From assembly GCF_002776525.5 (NCBI RefSeq), contig NC_045435.1, positions 120,890,071 to 120,954,070 on the forward strand: DNA of 64,000 nucleotides, in the 5' to 3' direction. The stretch comes from Piliocolobus tephrosceles (lineage: Eukaryota > Chordata > Mammalia > Primates > Cercopithecidae). The position numbers and the translations under genes are program-made. Numbering within the stretch: position 1 is the stretch's first letter; each line of letters opens with the position of its first letter. The notes under the pieces are model-generated. The model saw only the letters and a list, made by a program, of their open reading frames with translations. It did not search any database and was not told where the DNA came from. Positions 44,426 to 56,798 of the stretch are shown one piece after another.

Positions 44426-47400
44426 AAGGAAAAAAGGTGGATTAAAACCCAGAGTATAAAACAAATAATTGTAAGTCTACACTGACATAAATAAATAAAC
44501 AAATAAATGCAAGGACTAGATAAATCTTGCACGCAGAAAAATGTGATTAAGTTCTTTCCTCCTCAAGGAGATTGAACATAACTCTCACCCCTGAAGTTTG
44601 ATCTGTGCTGTGTGACTTTCTTGCAAATAGTATAGTAATTACAATATATAAACTTAGCAAACTCTACCTCAGCCACCTGATGATGTATAATGATGGGGTA
44701 AAAATAGCATTTTACCTTCAAAGTCTTCCTATAAATAACTTACAACTCCAGTTTAATCATGAGAATAATATTAGACAAATCCAAGTTGGTTTACCATTTG
44801 TGCCATTCCATAACATATGTGACCAATACTCATCAGAACAGTCAAAGTCATCAAGAACACGGACAGTCTGAGAAACTGTTACATTACAGAGGCTAAGGAA
44901 ACATGACAACTAAATGTAATGTGGTATACTTGATGGGCTCCTGAAGCAAAAAAAAAAAAAAAAAAAAGACATTGGAGGAAGTTGATAAATCTGAATAAAG
45001 CGTGGGATTTATTTAGTAATAATATATTAATACTAGTTGACTAGTTTTGACAAGTATAATATAATCAAGAAGGATAATAACAATTGGAATACCTGTGCAC
45101 AAGGTATGTGGGGATTTCCCAAACTATATTCTTTTCTATAAATCTAAAATTTTTCTAAAGTAATAAAGTTATTTTTAAAAAAGACTTAGTGCCGATTAAC
45201 ATTCCTATAATAAAGTTTTCATAATTATTTTGACAGAAATGCATACAAATTTATAGGGATGTGAAAGTATTTGAATTATATTGTGTAAGAGTAGAGTCAT
45301 TGAAATCTTAATTGAGGAGAATGACATAATCACATATATTGTAAAAGAACAGTTTTCAAAGGTTAGATTCATCGTTTACCTCCCAGATACTTCATGTCAG
45401 ACTGAAACATTTCCTTTTGTTGCAATTGCTTGCTTCTTCTGCCTCTCCTTGGCAGTCATTTATTCAACTTTGTTTCACAGTTATTTTATCTATTAATTCA
45501 TAAATATACTTTCTGTGTTATATGTTGGTCATGAAGAGTGAATCTTGTGATCCCTGACCTCAAATTTTTAGATGTTAATATAAGAGTAGGTAAACAATAT
45601 TATACAAAAGCATCATTGACAATCTACAAGACACAATCATAGTTTAGGGAAAAGAATTTTTTCTTCAGAAAAAAATGGTTTTTGGATTGAGATTAAGACA
45701 TTAATAGGAGTGAAGAATGTTGCATGAGAGGGCTGAATATTTTTATTTTCTTTGTGATTGAAAAATAATAGCAGTTCTTAATTTCTCCTGATTACAAATA
45801 ATATATTCATATTATAGAACATTAAATACAAACACAGATGAAAAATGGATAACTATGCCACCCAAATATAAACATTTTATATTGACTCATATATTTATAA
45901 TATTGTTCTATTTATTTTTAGCAAAATGAGTTGTAACATACACACATATTTGCTATTTCCTAACTTTTTTTCATAGTGCAATATATTGCAACAATTTCTA
46001 TGCCATTAAAAATAATCAACACAAATAAGTATGGGCAAAGGCAATATTATGGGCAAAAGCCAAAATATATATTGAAGTGTTATTTACTCTGAAAATAACA
46101 CTGTGATTAATTGTCAATGGATTAGACAAGGCTAAGAGAAAAATAAGAGTAAAAATATGAGAATGGTAACGTAGGTTTTGTCATGAGACTCTCATATCTA
46201 TTAGTGAAATGTTGACAAACTTCAGATATGAGGAATCATTGGACAATGTAGGCTAGCAATGTTGCATTATTGTACTTTTATATTTCCTCCTTGGCTGAAT
46301 TGCAATTATATAATATTAAACAATATATATAAATTGCCAAGAGTGCCTAATTGTTGTGTATTTCTTATACTACATATTTAAAATGATTTACAGTTAGTAA
46401 GTGCTTAATAACTACAAACTGACATCAGATTGAAATTAAATAAAGACAAGCTCTGCCATGAAAAGTTAGTTTGTATGAGTCTCCTTGATCTCTGATAATA
46501 AAAATATAAATCATCTTTTGTCAACGTTTGGCCTTTAGCCATCTTGCAGTGGTTTACTTTACGTTTTCACTAAAGTTACATGTTTTTAAACAGCCAAAGA
46601 AGATATGACACAATAAACTCCCCATTAACCTTTAATAAACCCTGAGAATTACTTGTCATAGTAAAGATGTTTGAAGAATTTGGAAAAATAACTAGATTTA
46701 AAATAACAATATACAAAAACATTAGCAGTAAAAGCATTTATGAACAATGTTAAATCAATGATAGTGCCATTTGGAATATGCATTTTTCACTTGGAAACTA
46801 TCCATCTACTCACACCAACAACTGAAACATCACCTTTAAGGAGTGTTCCTAGAAGTTTGCAATTCCATAGCTCAGTCATTTATCGTATGGACTAACCCAG
46901 GCTGTATCAGGATTTTCCAAAGAACACTAGCCCAATGAAAGGATCTTGACTTAATATACGTGATAAAAAGACAACCACGATTAATATTTTGATGACAATT
47001 AGAAATTTTCTTATGCATGTATGTATCTCCAGGTTTGTTTTTAAAATATAAGATCATTCTGTACTTTTATTAAAAAAAAAAAAGAAAAGGGGGTGTTCCA
47101 TTTAAACACAACCTTTCTCACTGATTCTTGGTTCTTTCTTGCTTTGGGGCACACTGAAGATTGAATTTCCTTGCACCCTGGAGTTTGGTACTTTGGAACT
47201 TGCTTTCACAATCAGTTATAAATGGACATAATCAAGATAACTTGGTTGCAAGAGTAAAACACTTCTACAATTTTTCCCTCTGGCATGGAACAAGTCTCCT
47301 GTCTTAATAAAAGCCTGCATAGACATCCAGGAAAAATAAACTTTTGTTCTTTTAAGCCACTGATATTATAGCCACTGATATTACAGCATTATCTAGCCTC

Positions 47401-48094
47401 TCATAACTTATGAAAGAAGTGTTACTTATTTAAAAAAAAAAAAAAAAAAACACTTTTCCTTGGCTTAGGATCCAGGAACAGGTATTATTTTAATAAAACT
47501 GTTCAGGAGAGTTGGGATAATCCATCAACATTATATTGTTGAAGAATATTTGATATAATTTAAATACACATGTGCACACTGAAAAACAAATAAGTTCATT
47601 TGGTACAAATCTTGCCTATGACAAAGTATAACATAGAAACTCTAAGTAATTAATGTATTTGTTCCAGGGAAGATTTTGAAAAAGCAGAATATTAACAACA
47701 TTGATTACAATTGGCTTCATCTAACAAGGTTTTGCAAAAAATCGATAGCCTAGCACACAGTGACTGATACATTTTGAGAAGTCATTTCAAACTTAAGCAG
47801 TAAATGATAAAGCTTAGAAATATTTTAACAACTTTAAGCTATTTAAACTCAGAAATACTCAATATCAACTCAAGAATCAAGAATATGCCTGTTACAGCCA
47901 TTGTAAAGACAACCTTTAAATCTACAGATAGATTAAATCAGGATTGATTGAATTATCCCAGAGTGAAGATACAATAAAGAATGTAGTATGCAGTGAAATA
48001 TTTCAAATAGGCAAACTGGCACTACAAGATTCTCCAGGCAATTTTTATATTTTCTGTGCTCCAGCCTTAAAAACTACTACCTTATTTTCTCCTT
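44426..48094. other. AT-rich intergenic DNA, no gene seen
   Basis: No coding features. Short A-runs at 44,949, 47,071 and 47,432 are not clearly tied to a named retroelement. A 16-bp tandem 'agccactgatatta' duplication lies at 47,356-47,387. Confidence 0.55.
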
Positions 48095-48300
48095 TTTAAA
48101 AACATTTATATTTTTTAATTGACAGATAAATTTGTATATATTTACCATATACAACATGATGTTTTGAAGTGTATGTATACTTCTTGGAATGACTAAATCA
48201 AGTTAATTGACATTTATATTACCTTAGATAAGGAAAACAGTATAGGAATTTCTCAAAAATTTAAAAATTGAATACATTCCTTCTTAAAGGAACTGATTAT
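48095..48300 (-). mobile_element. Old L1 3'UTR fragment with short inverted ORF2 piece
   Basis: 48,095 to about 48,228 reads as the complement of an old L1 3' end ('atatatttaccatatacaacatgatgttttgaagtgtatgtatac', with changes). From about 48,232 the plus strand reads ORF2-like 'gaaaacagtataggaatttc', so the direction flips as in a 5' inversion. Short and diverged. Confidence 0.5.
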
Positions 48301-50541
48301 TTTAATTAGCAAATGGTGTTTAGAAAACAAGCTATGAGTGTATTTTTATCATATGTGCTTTTTCCTCTGAACAAACTAGACACCATGATCCTCTTTTATT
48401 ACACTGATTTTGTCATCTGACTTATGTCGCTTATTGTTAGCCAGATGAAGAAATCCAAGTAGACAGTCTGAGATGTCGAGATGTGGGCAAGATGTATTAG
48501 GTACACGTTTAACACAGGGCAGGCCAATATGAAGGTACTAAATGACTACAGAAAGAAACATAAGCAGATGGAAAACACACAAAATTGAGAGATGAGACAT
48601 GCAGGTAAAGCGAATGCAGTTCTATATGAAAAAACAAGCAAGAGCAAAATGAATTCTGCTCAAAGACATGCTCCTGTTGGCACTTCCTTATATTCCCAGA
48701 ATTAAATGGGAAAGAAAAATCTATACACAATTGCTACTATATTTTAATAAATTTGACTCGTAACTTCTCATTCAGTCTTTTTTACTTTAACCCTTCTTCC
48801 TTTAAAAACTGAGTATTAAAAAAAAAGAATGAATGTGAAAATTCTACTTCAACTAAACTTTTCAAGTTCATACAAGCTATGCAAAAAGCAGAAATAAATG
48901 CATAATAAAATATAAACAAATTTTATAGAGAAGTATTTATGGCCAGAAAGCATTTTTCAATAGAGAAAAAAGTTATCAAATAAATGATATTAAGTTATTA
49001 TTTCATTCATTGATTCAGTCAACATTTATTAAGCACCTATTATATTTTCTTCATTTTTCTGTATGCTGGAAATACATTAGCAGACAATCTCTCACCTAAT
49101 TGGAAATTTTAGTTGTCAGGTGGGTGATAAATCAGTATATTATTACCTTTGTTTATATTAAATGCTTTGTGTTAGAACCAAACAGAAATGAAGAATGAAT
49201 ACACAATTTTTCAAAGAGTGATCATAGAAGCTTAAGTAATAAAAGGATGTGAAAGGATAAGCTATATGCATATCTAAAAGAAGAATTTTCAGACAGAAAT
49301 AACAGGCTATCCAGGACAATGGTGGTGTGTTTCACAAACATCAAAGAGGCTGGAGTCCAGTGAGACTTGGGAAGGACAGTAGAAGCTGAGATCAGAGTAG
49401 TAACAGGGAGCCAGATCAGAAAGTGGCTAAATTAAACTGGGACTTCGACTTTAACTCCAAGAGCAAAAGGAGCCATTGGAGAGTATGGAACAATGAAATG
49501 AAATGATCAGCTTTTGGGTTTACAAGAGCACTACCGCCACTGTATAGGAAGACAAGGGCAGAAGCAAGAAAACTAAGTAGGAAGCTTTGCAATAATTCAT
49601 AAGAGAGAAGAATTGCCTTTAACCAGGTGCTATTAGAGGAGATAATATAATGCTGAATTAATGTGGATGTTAAGCCTTCAGGGCTTACAGATGGAGTTGA
49701 ACAGCATATGAGAGAAATAGTAATGTTAAAAATGCCTTAAATATTTTAGCATAAGTAGTTATCAGGCTAAAAGGAAGGAAGACTTTAAAAGAGTTATAGG
49801 TTTCATGTAGAAGGACTAGAATTTCTCTTTTAAACATATTAAGCCAATGTAGAAATTCTAAGAATACAATATTTATTTTTTCTGGAGTTCAAGAAACTAT
49901 TTGGAGAAAAACATGTGGATACTGTCAGCTGTCAACATACAGATTTTTAAAAATTAATGAAACTCGATAAGATTACCTAGGAAGTATGTGGAGAATAAGT
50001 AATGGAAAAGGAAGATGGGGTAGAAGAACAGGAATGAAAAGTGTGGGAGATTGGAGGAAGAATAGAAGGATCAAGTGGAGGAAAATAAGCAGATCTAAAG
50101 CTCACACTGGGTCATACGAAGATTTAGAAAACACGGAGAATAAGAGAAGTCAGTCAGAAAGACTAAGAGGAGGGCCAGTGAGGAGGGGAAAAAAAAAAAA
50201 TCAGTAGTAGGGAAATACTCCGAGTGTTTCCTGTGTTAATACTGCCATTTTAAGCTGGATCAGAAATGAGCATTGGCTATTGGATTTAGCAATGCTGAGG
50301 TCATGTGCAGGGTCAGTAGGATGGGTAGTGAAAATATTTGAAATGGTATTTGAAATAGTATTTGAAATGGGATCAAGGGGACATAACAGAGTAAAATCAG
50401 AAAGCAAGTACAGTAAACTTTGGAGTTGAGCTCTATAGGAAAGCATAGAAAAGAGATGATAGCTAGAAGGAAATATAAGCTTTGTATTAAAATAATATTT
50501 TTTATGAAAATGTTTTTTATTTAAATATGAAAGTTCAATTA
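48301..50541. other. Intergenic DNA, no gene seen
   Basis: Part of 49.3-50.4 kb reads like an old dispersed family ('ggagccattggagagtatgg', 'gatcagcttttggg', 'agattacctaggaagtatgtggag'), but I cannot name it. 48,990-49,130 ('tcagtcaacatttattaagcacctatta') is also repeat-like. No believable frame. Confidence 0.45.
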
Positions 50542-50549
50542 TATTTATA

Positions 50550-50587
50550 TTCTACACTTGATCTTAGCCAAAAGGCCGAGAAGCGGT
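50550..50587 (-). pseudogene. U2 snRNA 5'-end retrocopy (about 34 nt)
   Basis: The complement of 'ctacacttgatcttagcc' and 'aaaaggccgagaagcg' gives the 5' end of U2 snRNA (about nt 3-36), without visible mismatch in that stretch. Everything after the first ~36 nt of U2 is missing. TATTTATA flanks it (50542-50549 and 50588-50595), suggesting an L1-mediated insertion. Too short to make a functional snRNA. Confidence 0.88.
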
Positions 50588-50595
50588 TATTTATA

Positions 50596-51369
50596 CCCTA
50601 ATGGAAATAATCAAGTCTAAAGATAATGTTACTAATGCAAGAGAAAGGAAGAATATTGGTTTGAATTTCCTCATTTAGGTGAGAGATAATTAACAGGTTC
50701 AACTTAGATTCTGATATATTTAGGATTACACATAAAAGTAAATTAAGGTCAGGGTCGGGGTCAATGAAGTTAGAGGTAGAGTTAGAAAGATAACCAGAAT
50801 AATTTGTCTTTGCTAAGAACATGGAAGGTCAAAAGCTGCATATACGATATAGGTTAGGCAGTGAGTTTATGATGCAGTGAAATTCAAGGAGGATACCTTC
50901 TGATTGCTTCTGTTTTTCAGGGAAATAGGATAAAAAATATCATCTAGAGTAAGAATGGTATTGAAGTGAATGAACTAGATAAATAATCTTAGATTTCTGG
51001 GTAGGATATATAAGGTCTCAACTGAGATTGGTGTTAGTGATTAAAATGGAAGCCTATTAATTGTTTCTGTGCCCTTATCCACCTGCAAAAGTGTAGTAGT
51101 GAAGAAAATAGAGACTGAGAGACTGGCCTATTTGACATAATAAGAGTATAAAATAGGTAGTGAGAGACAAGGGATGCATAATATATACAACAGGAATAAG
51201 GACAATTGGCCATACAATTTATATGCTGAGCAAGGATAAAGTTAGTACCAGAAAGTGAATAAATCAGTGAAAGGGTAATAGGATCAATGCCTGTGGGCAC
51301 AGATAATATTTTTAAAATATAATGACTAGTAGAGCATAGGTACTAACAAATTATAACTAGGTACATACT
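50596..51369. other. Intergenic DNA, no gene seen
   Basis: No supportable feature. Confidence 0.5.
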
Positions 51370-51510
51370 TAGGAGGCTGAGGCAGGAGAATTGCTTCAAC
51401 CTGGGAGGCAGAGGTTGCAGTGAACCGAGATCTCCTGATTGCACTCCAGCCTAGATGACAGAGCAGCGAGACTCTGTGTAAAAAAATAAAAAAATAAAAA
51501 AATAAAAATA
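51370..51510 (+). mobile_element. Alu right-arm fragment
   Basis: Begins 'aggaggctgaggcaggagaa', contains 'gcactccagcctagatgaca' and ends in an (AAAAAAT)n tail. 5'-truncated Alu, likely AluS. Confidence 0.9.
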
Positions 51511-52775
51511 ACCAACTAGCTACACAACAAGTCAGAACTCACTGACCACAAACAATTGGTCTTCATACTGGAAATTTCCAGTTGGTATCAGAAATAGTTG
51601 TAGGTACTGCTAGAGTTGTTAATGTGTTGAAGTTGGGACACTAAAAGGGCTTTTGCGAACAGAGAGAAAATGTTCTTCAAGGTATGGGATGCTTTAAATT
51701 GATATTGTATTTATTAAAGATAGCTCTCATAGTGGATTGCAGAGAGAGGTCAAAGTATAAGTTCACTAGAAGAGAGAGTAGCTCAAAAAACAAAGTGTAT
51801 GGCATATGGGGTGATCAACTATGTGAACATAGATATTACCAAGAATTAAAATAAGAATGGAACAATTTCCCAAGAGTTCAAATCTGTAAGGAATATCAGA
51901 AAGGGTCATAGAGATCTATAGATGACTATAACATGGAACATTATCAAGTGGCATTGTCTATGCTTCAGAAGCTGCAGATTTAGGGGAAGACGGAAAGCAC
52001 AATGTTCTAACAGGGGTGATAGAAACAAGTAGAAATGCCAACCCAACTTCTATCCCAAGATATAAGACATAAGAGAAAAGTTCTGGAACTTGAGAAATCT
52101 ATAGGGGAGGTAGAATTTTTCAAAGAGATTTAGATTTAAGATAGAGAAAGAAAGTAAAAGGAAAAACTGAGAGATATGTTGAGAAGATAAACAATAGAAC
52201 AGGAGGTGTTGGAGAGTAGGTCAGAAAAAGAAGAACGCAAAACCTTCTGGAAATGCTGTTGAGCTGATCTTAGAATCCTGCACTTACTGTGGATTTGACA
52301 GGATATCTTTGGTGACCTCAAGGCTCATAGATGATTTGAGGCTGTGAAATTTGTGAGAGAGAGGGTGAGCATTGTTGCCAAAAGCTCTTAGTCCTGTGGA
52401 ACTCTGTCGTCATGACTGCTAATAAAAAAATGGGGCAAAGGATAGACGTTTTTTCAAGAATAAATAATAACCTGGTTTATATTTTGCTTTATGGAAATGG
52501 ATTGACAGGTATACTACAAATAGTGAAGCCATGAAGCTGATAATTTACTTTTAGTCTTAGGGAAAAGACCATTTATCGAGATTGTATATCATTAATAAAG
52601 TTTTAATGTATGTACCCACTTGATTATCCTTTGTCCTTAAACCATTATTTGCCTAATTTTTGTTCATATATAACTAAACACGAAGTTTTCAAAAACGTAC
52701 CCCATTCCACACACAAAATCTTCTATATTAGCCTGGTCTTTCTGTCCAATATTCCTTTTTTTGGTTTAGAATGAT
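51511..52775. other. Intergenic DNA, no gene seen
   Basis: Moderately purine-rich, no frame or family recognised. Confidence 0.5.
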
Positions 52776-52779
52776 CTAT

Positions 52780-53411
52780 TGTCAGAGACATTTGAAACAG
52801 AGTGGCTACATCTTGAATAGGGGTTAAGTAAAATGAGGTTGAGACCTACTGGGCTGCATTCCCAAGAGGTTAATCATTCTTAGTCACAGGATGAGATAGG
52901 ATGTCAGCACAGATACAAGTCACAAAGATCTTGCTGACAAAACAGGATGCAGTAAAGAAGCCAGTCAAAGCTCACCAAAACCAAGATGATGACAAAAGTG
53001 ATCTCTGGTCATCCTCACTTCTCATTGTACACTAATTATAATATATTGGCAAGTTAAAAGACAGTACCACCAGTGCCATTACAGTTTACAAATGCCATGG
53101 CAGTATCAGGAAGTTACCCTACATGGTCTAAAAAAGGAGAGGAACACTCAGTTATGGAATTGCCCCACCACCCTTTCCTGGAAAATTCATGAATAATCCA
53201 CCCCTTGTTTATCATGTAATCAATAAATAACCATAAGTGTACTTAGTCAAGCAGTCCAGCCCCCTGCTCTGCCCACAGAGTAGCCTTTCTTTTATTCCTT
53301 TACTTTCTTAATAACGTTGTTTTCAATTTATGGACTTGCACCAAATTCTTTCCTGCGTGAGTAGCAAGAACTCTCTCGTGGGATTTGGATTGGGGCTCCT
53401 TTCCAGTAACA
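52780..53411 (+). mobile_element. Solo LTR of a class I ERV
   Basis: A 632-bp element from TGTCAGAGACATTTGAAACA to CCTTTCCAGTAACA with the order of a class I LTR: an inverted TG/CA pair, 'gccatggcagtatcaggaag', 'ccaccccttgtttatcatg', a degraded AATAAA site ('cttaataacg') and an end 'ggggctcctttccagtaaca'. A 4-bp CTAT duplication flanks it (52776-52779 and 53412-53415). It has no internal region, so it arose by LTR-LTR recombination. I do not assign a family name. Confidence 0.88.
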
Positions 53412-53415
53412 CTAT

Positions 53416-54430
53416 GACTGATTTTACCAAGATTCACACAATGAACGTGAAATTTAAAAGTATTTGAAAATGCTACTTAAGTTGTAAAAATTGACAGAGG
53501 TGATGGTTTCACAACACTGTGAATGTTTAATGCCACTACATTTTACAGTTAAAAATGCTTAAAATGGTTCATTTTACATTATGTACATTTTATTGCAAAA
53601 TGCTTTTAAGACATTGTATATACTTGTTTCATTATAAATGAAAATATAACTCTTTGAAAAAAGTGCAAGAAAATCAGTTGAAGTTTATTTAATTCACTGA
53701 ATACTCTAAAATATGTGCAAAAGTGCATCCATAAGTTTTATTTCAACTGTTACATACATTTGTTTGAAAATAATTTCTTCTGTCAATGACATCAAGTCTC
53801 ACAACTCTATTCAACCCAGAAATCCACCTATGACCTAACCAAATTACATGAAAATTACAAAAGTACTTCAAATTCAGTAGGTTTCCAACTGGATTTATTA
53901 TTTCTTTTGTCAAACATCTTTTTCTTCCCTATTCATTAACTCAGTTGGAAACAGTCTCTTCCTTCCAAAAATATAGTCAAAAGTTTTCATTATATGTTGA
54001 TGGGTTATATATTAGTGAAGACTTTTAACTTTTCTATATAAGGGAACCCTTTGCACATGATCTAGCTGCTGTCATCTTTTTGAGGAAGTGTATCACATTG
54101 ATATCAGTTGTTGTCTGAAAATACAGTTCACAGCATGATACATTTTTTTTTTTCTCCACGACTTTTAAGGAATCCTCAATAGTTAGATAATATATCTCAT
54201 ATATCTTAATATTAAAATAATATATGTTCTGGCTTCCATATATTTTGCCAGTATTATGACCTAGTTAATTGTACTTAATTTCTTTTGTCCTAACCATGCT
54301 AATCCAACTGACATTTTAACAAATGTCATTTAAAGACAACAACAAAACAACAACAATGACAACAACAAACTGTGCTCTTTTGTATCCTCTTGGTTTGGAA
54401 CGGCCATCTATGTGGTTACTGCTTACTGAA
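53416..54430. other. AT-rich intergenic DNA, no gene seen
   Basis: No supportable feature. Confidence 0.5.
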
Positions 54431-54477
54431 ACTTCCTTCATTCTTTTTTTTTTTTTTTTACCTGTATATTTGACTTT

Positions 54478-54820
54478 TACTTATAATAGGGAAAAGTTAA
54501 AAGATAGCTTAAATGTTCAGATAGAAAACATGTTTGCAAGTCACAGTTTGTCCTAATGATAGAATATTATACAGCCATTGAGCTTTTTCACAAATAAAGA
54601 AACAAGGAAAGAAATGAGAATCCAGTGCAAGAAAATGAGGAAGAATTCTATTAGATTGTTTATCACTATTTTTGGTCAGGTTAATCAAGGCATAAGTTAT
54701 ATACATAAAATCTATTCTTTTTAGCATGTAATTCTGAGTATTGACAAACACATAGAATCAAGCAACCAATATCACAATCAAGATATAGAACAATTCCATC
54801 ACCCTCTGCTATGGTCCAAA
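54478..54820. mobile_element. Old L1M fragments (mixed orientation)
   Basis: 54,478-54,585 resembles sense L1 ('ttacttataataggg', 'agaatattatacagccattg'). 54,690-54,812 resembles the complement of an old L1 3'UTR ('caatcaagatatagaacaattccatcaccc', split by changes). Diverged and approximate. Confidence 0.45.
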
Positions 54821-55185
54821 TGTCAGTATGGCAATTCCTCAAGGATCTGGAACTAAATGTACCATATGACCCAGCCATCCCACTACTGGGTATATACCCA
54901 AAGGATTATAAATCATGCTGCTATAAAGACACATGCACACATATGTTTATTGGGGCACTATTCACAATAGCAAAGAATTGGAATCAAACCAAATGTCCAT
55001 CTGTGACAGACTGGATTAAGAAAATGTGGCACATATACACCATGGAATACTATGCAGCCATAAAAAAGGATGAGTTTGCATCCTTTGTAGGGACATGGAT
55101 GCAGCTGGAAACCATCATTCTTAGCAAACTATCACAAGAGCAGAAAACCAAACACCGCATGTTCTCACTCATAGGTGGGAACTGA
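54811..55185 (+). pseudogene. L1 ORF2 C-terminal fragment
   Basis: A 124-codon frame with 'VPYDPAIPLLGIYPKDYKSCC' and 'WIKKMWHIYTMEYYAAIKKD', ending at the natural ORF2 stop. The first few codons are flanking DNA. No RT or endonuclease domain is present. Confidence 0.92.
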
Positions 55186-55366
55186 ACAATGAGATCACTT
55201 GGACTCGGGAAGGGGAACATCACACACTGGGGCCTATCATGGGGAGGGGGGAGGGGGGAGGGATTACATTGGGAGTTATACCTGAATAAATGATGAATTG
55301 ATGGGTGCTGACGAGTTGATGGGTGCAGCACACCAACATGGCACAAGTATACATATGTAACAAACC
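54823..55366 (+). mobile_element. Young L1 fragment, truncated at both ends
   Basis: Starts inside ORF2 at 'cagtatggcaattcctc' and runs through ORF2 end and 3'UTR to 'acatatgtaacaaacc', about 45 bases short of the usual L1 3' end. It has no poly(A) but instead enters 'ttcattctttttt'. A 3'-truncated L1 is unusual unless it is the inverted part of a twin-primed insertion. Confidence 0.88.
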
Positions 55367-55375
55367 TTCATTCTT

Positions 55376-56076
55376 TTTTTTTTTTTAATCAATTCATGTG
55401 TTTATTGCCCATATATAATTCTTCCTCTGTGAAATGATTGTTCATGTTTTTTGTCTATTTTTCTATTGGGTTGGTTGTGCTTTCCTTATTGACTTATTGA
55501 ACTTTTATATATACATATTTTTAAACAAATCCTAGTTGGTTGTGTATCTTTCAAATAGCTTCTTTCGGTTTATAATTTGTCCGTTCTATTTAAGGTGTCT
55601 GTTGACAAATTTCTTTTTTTTTTTTCTTTGAAACAGGTTTTTATTTTTATTTATTTATATTTTTTATTATACTTTAAGTTCTAGGGTACATGTGCATAAC
55701 ATGCAGGTTTGTTACATATGTATATCTGTGCCATGTTGGTGTGCTGCACCCATCAACTCGTCAGCACCCATCAATTCATCATTTATATCAGTTATAACTC
55801 CCCAATGCAATCCCTCCCCCCTCCCCCCTCCCCATGATAGACCCCAGTGTGTGATGTTCCCCTTCCCGAGTCCAAGTGATCTCCTTGTTCAGTTCCCACC
55901 TATGAGTGAGAACATGCGGTGTTTGGTTTTCTCTTCTTGTGATAGTTTGCTAAGAATGATGGTTTCCAGCTGCATCCATGTCCCTACAAAGGACGCAAAC
56001 TCATCCTTTTTTATGACTTGGAATCAACCCAAATGTCCATCAGTGACAGACTGGATCAAGAAAATGTGGCACATAT
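55376..56076 (-). mobile_element. Young L1 with 5' inversion plus old-L1 sequence, within a 16-bp direct repeat
   Basis: Read on minus: an inverted ORF2 piece (56,014-56,076), L1 3' end (56,013 to about 55,645, ending in an A-rich stretch), about 240 bp of old L1-like sequence, then a second A-run (complement of 55,376-55,386). ACAAACCTTCATTCTT flanks it (55360-55375 and 56077-56092). The layout fits an L1 insertion with 5' inversion and 3' transduction, but the old-L1 segment could instead be part of the target. Confidence 0.75.
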
Positions 56077-56127
56077 ACAAACCTTCATTCTTAAAACAGT
56101 GATTAAGATATGACTTTTCACAAAAAC

Positions 56128-56320
56128 TGGCTGGATTCAAGTATTGGCTTTTCTGTTTACTTACCTGTGAAAAGGAAAAAAATATTATTACTATTTAAAA
56201 GGGCTGTTGTGAGTGTCAAGTAACAAAATACATGGAAATTTAATGTCTGGCATATCATAAAGACATAGCTATTGTTTCTGTTTCTACTTTTTTGTTACTA
56301 TTATTATTGTCATTATTATT
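56128..56320 (+). mobile_element. MIR SINE
   Basis: 'ctggattcaagtattggctt', 'gggctgttgtgagtgtcaag' and 'taatgtctggcatatcataaag' followed by (ATT)n keep the order of a MIR element, with part of the core deleted. Confidence 0.72.
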
Positions 56321-56757
56321 GTTAACATTTAAATACTGTTCTTTCTCAAGAAAGAAAATATGGTTCAATAGCATTTTCTGGTGTTTATATAAAGTATGGA
56401 TTTCATTACAGAATACATATTTAATAGATTTTAAGAATGTCTGTCATACAATTTAACATTTCTGAAGTTGGAATGCATCGTCTTATGGATAGCATTTTAC
56501 AAACCTGCACTGGCATACACTGAGAACCAAGAAGATTTGCATTTGAGTCACCTAAGGACAAAATAAACCTGAGACAACTTTCATTAAATTCTCTGCTTGA
56601 GGCTTTTGGACCACACTAGCAGTGTGAATTCAGATGACAAACCTTGCAAGATAATGCCTGGTGATTTAAATCATTTGGGAAAGTTTTACTTCTTCCGCCA
56701 AGTATCAGGGTAGAGGCTTGCTCATTAATTTGCTGTCCTTTCTCGTAGTTTAAGGTC

Positions 56758-56798
56758 TTGTTTACATTTCCCTTTTGTGGAAAGGGAAATGTAAACAA
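56758..56798. repeat. Perfect hairpin, 18-bp stem and 5-nt loop
   Basis: 56758-56775 (TTGTTTACATTTCCCTTT) is exactly complementary to 56781-56798, with loop TGTGG. No T-run or gene context suggests a terminator. It is probably a strand-switch palindrome. Confidence 0.95.

Noticed and set aside
43865..44532. Long frames (up to 199 codons) on both strands over the GAAA tract
   Set aside because: Low-complexity Lys/Glu/Arg or Phe/Leu/Ser translations of a microsatellite, crossing N bases.
46872..47057. Short minus-strand frames in 44-50 kb as possible genes
   Set aside because: Length is within chance expectation for AT-rich DNA and no family features are seen.
50550..50587. Functional U2 snRNA gene
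   Set aside because: Only about 34 of roughly 190 nt is present, with no upstream snRNA promoter elements seen.
56758..56798. Rho-independent-type terminator
   Set aside because: Eukaryotic intergenic context, no T-run after the stem and no gene upstream.
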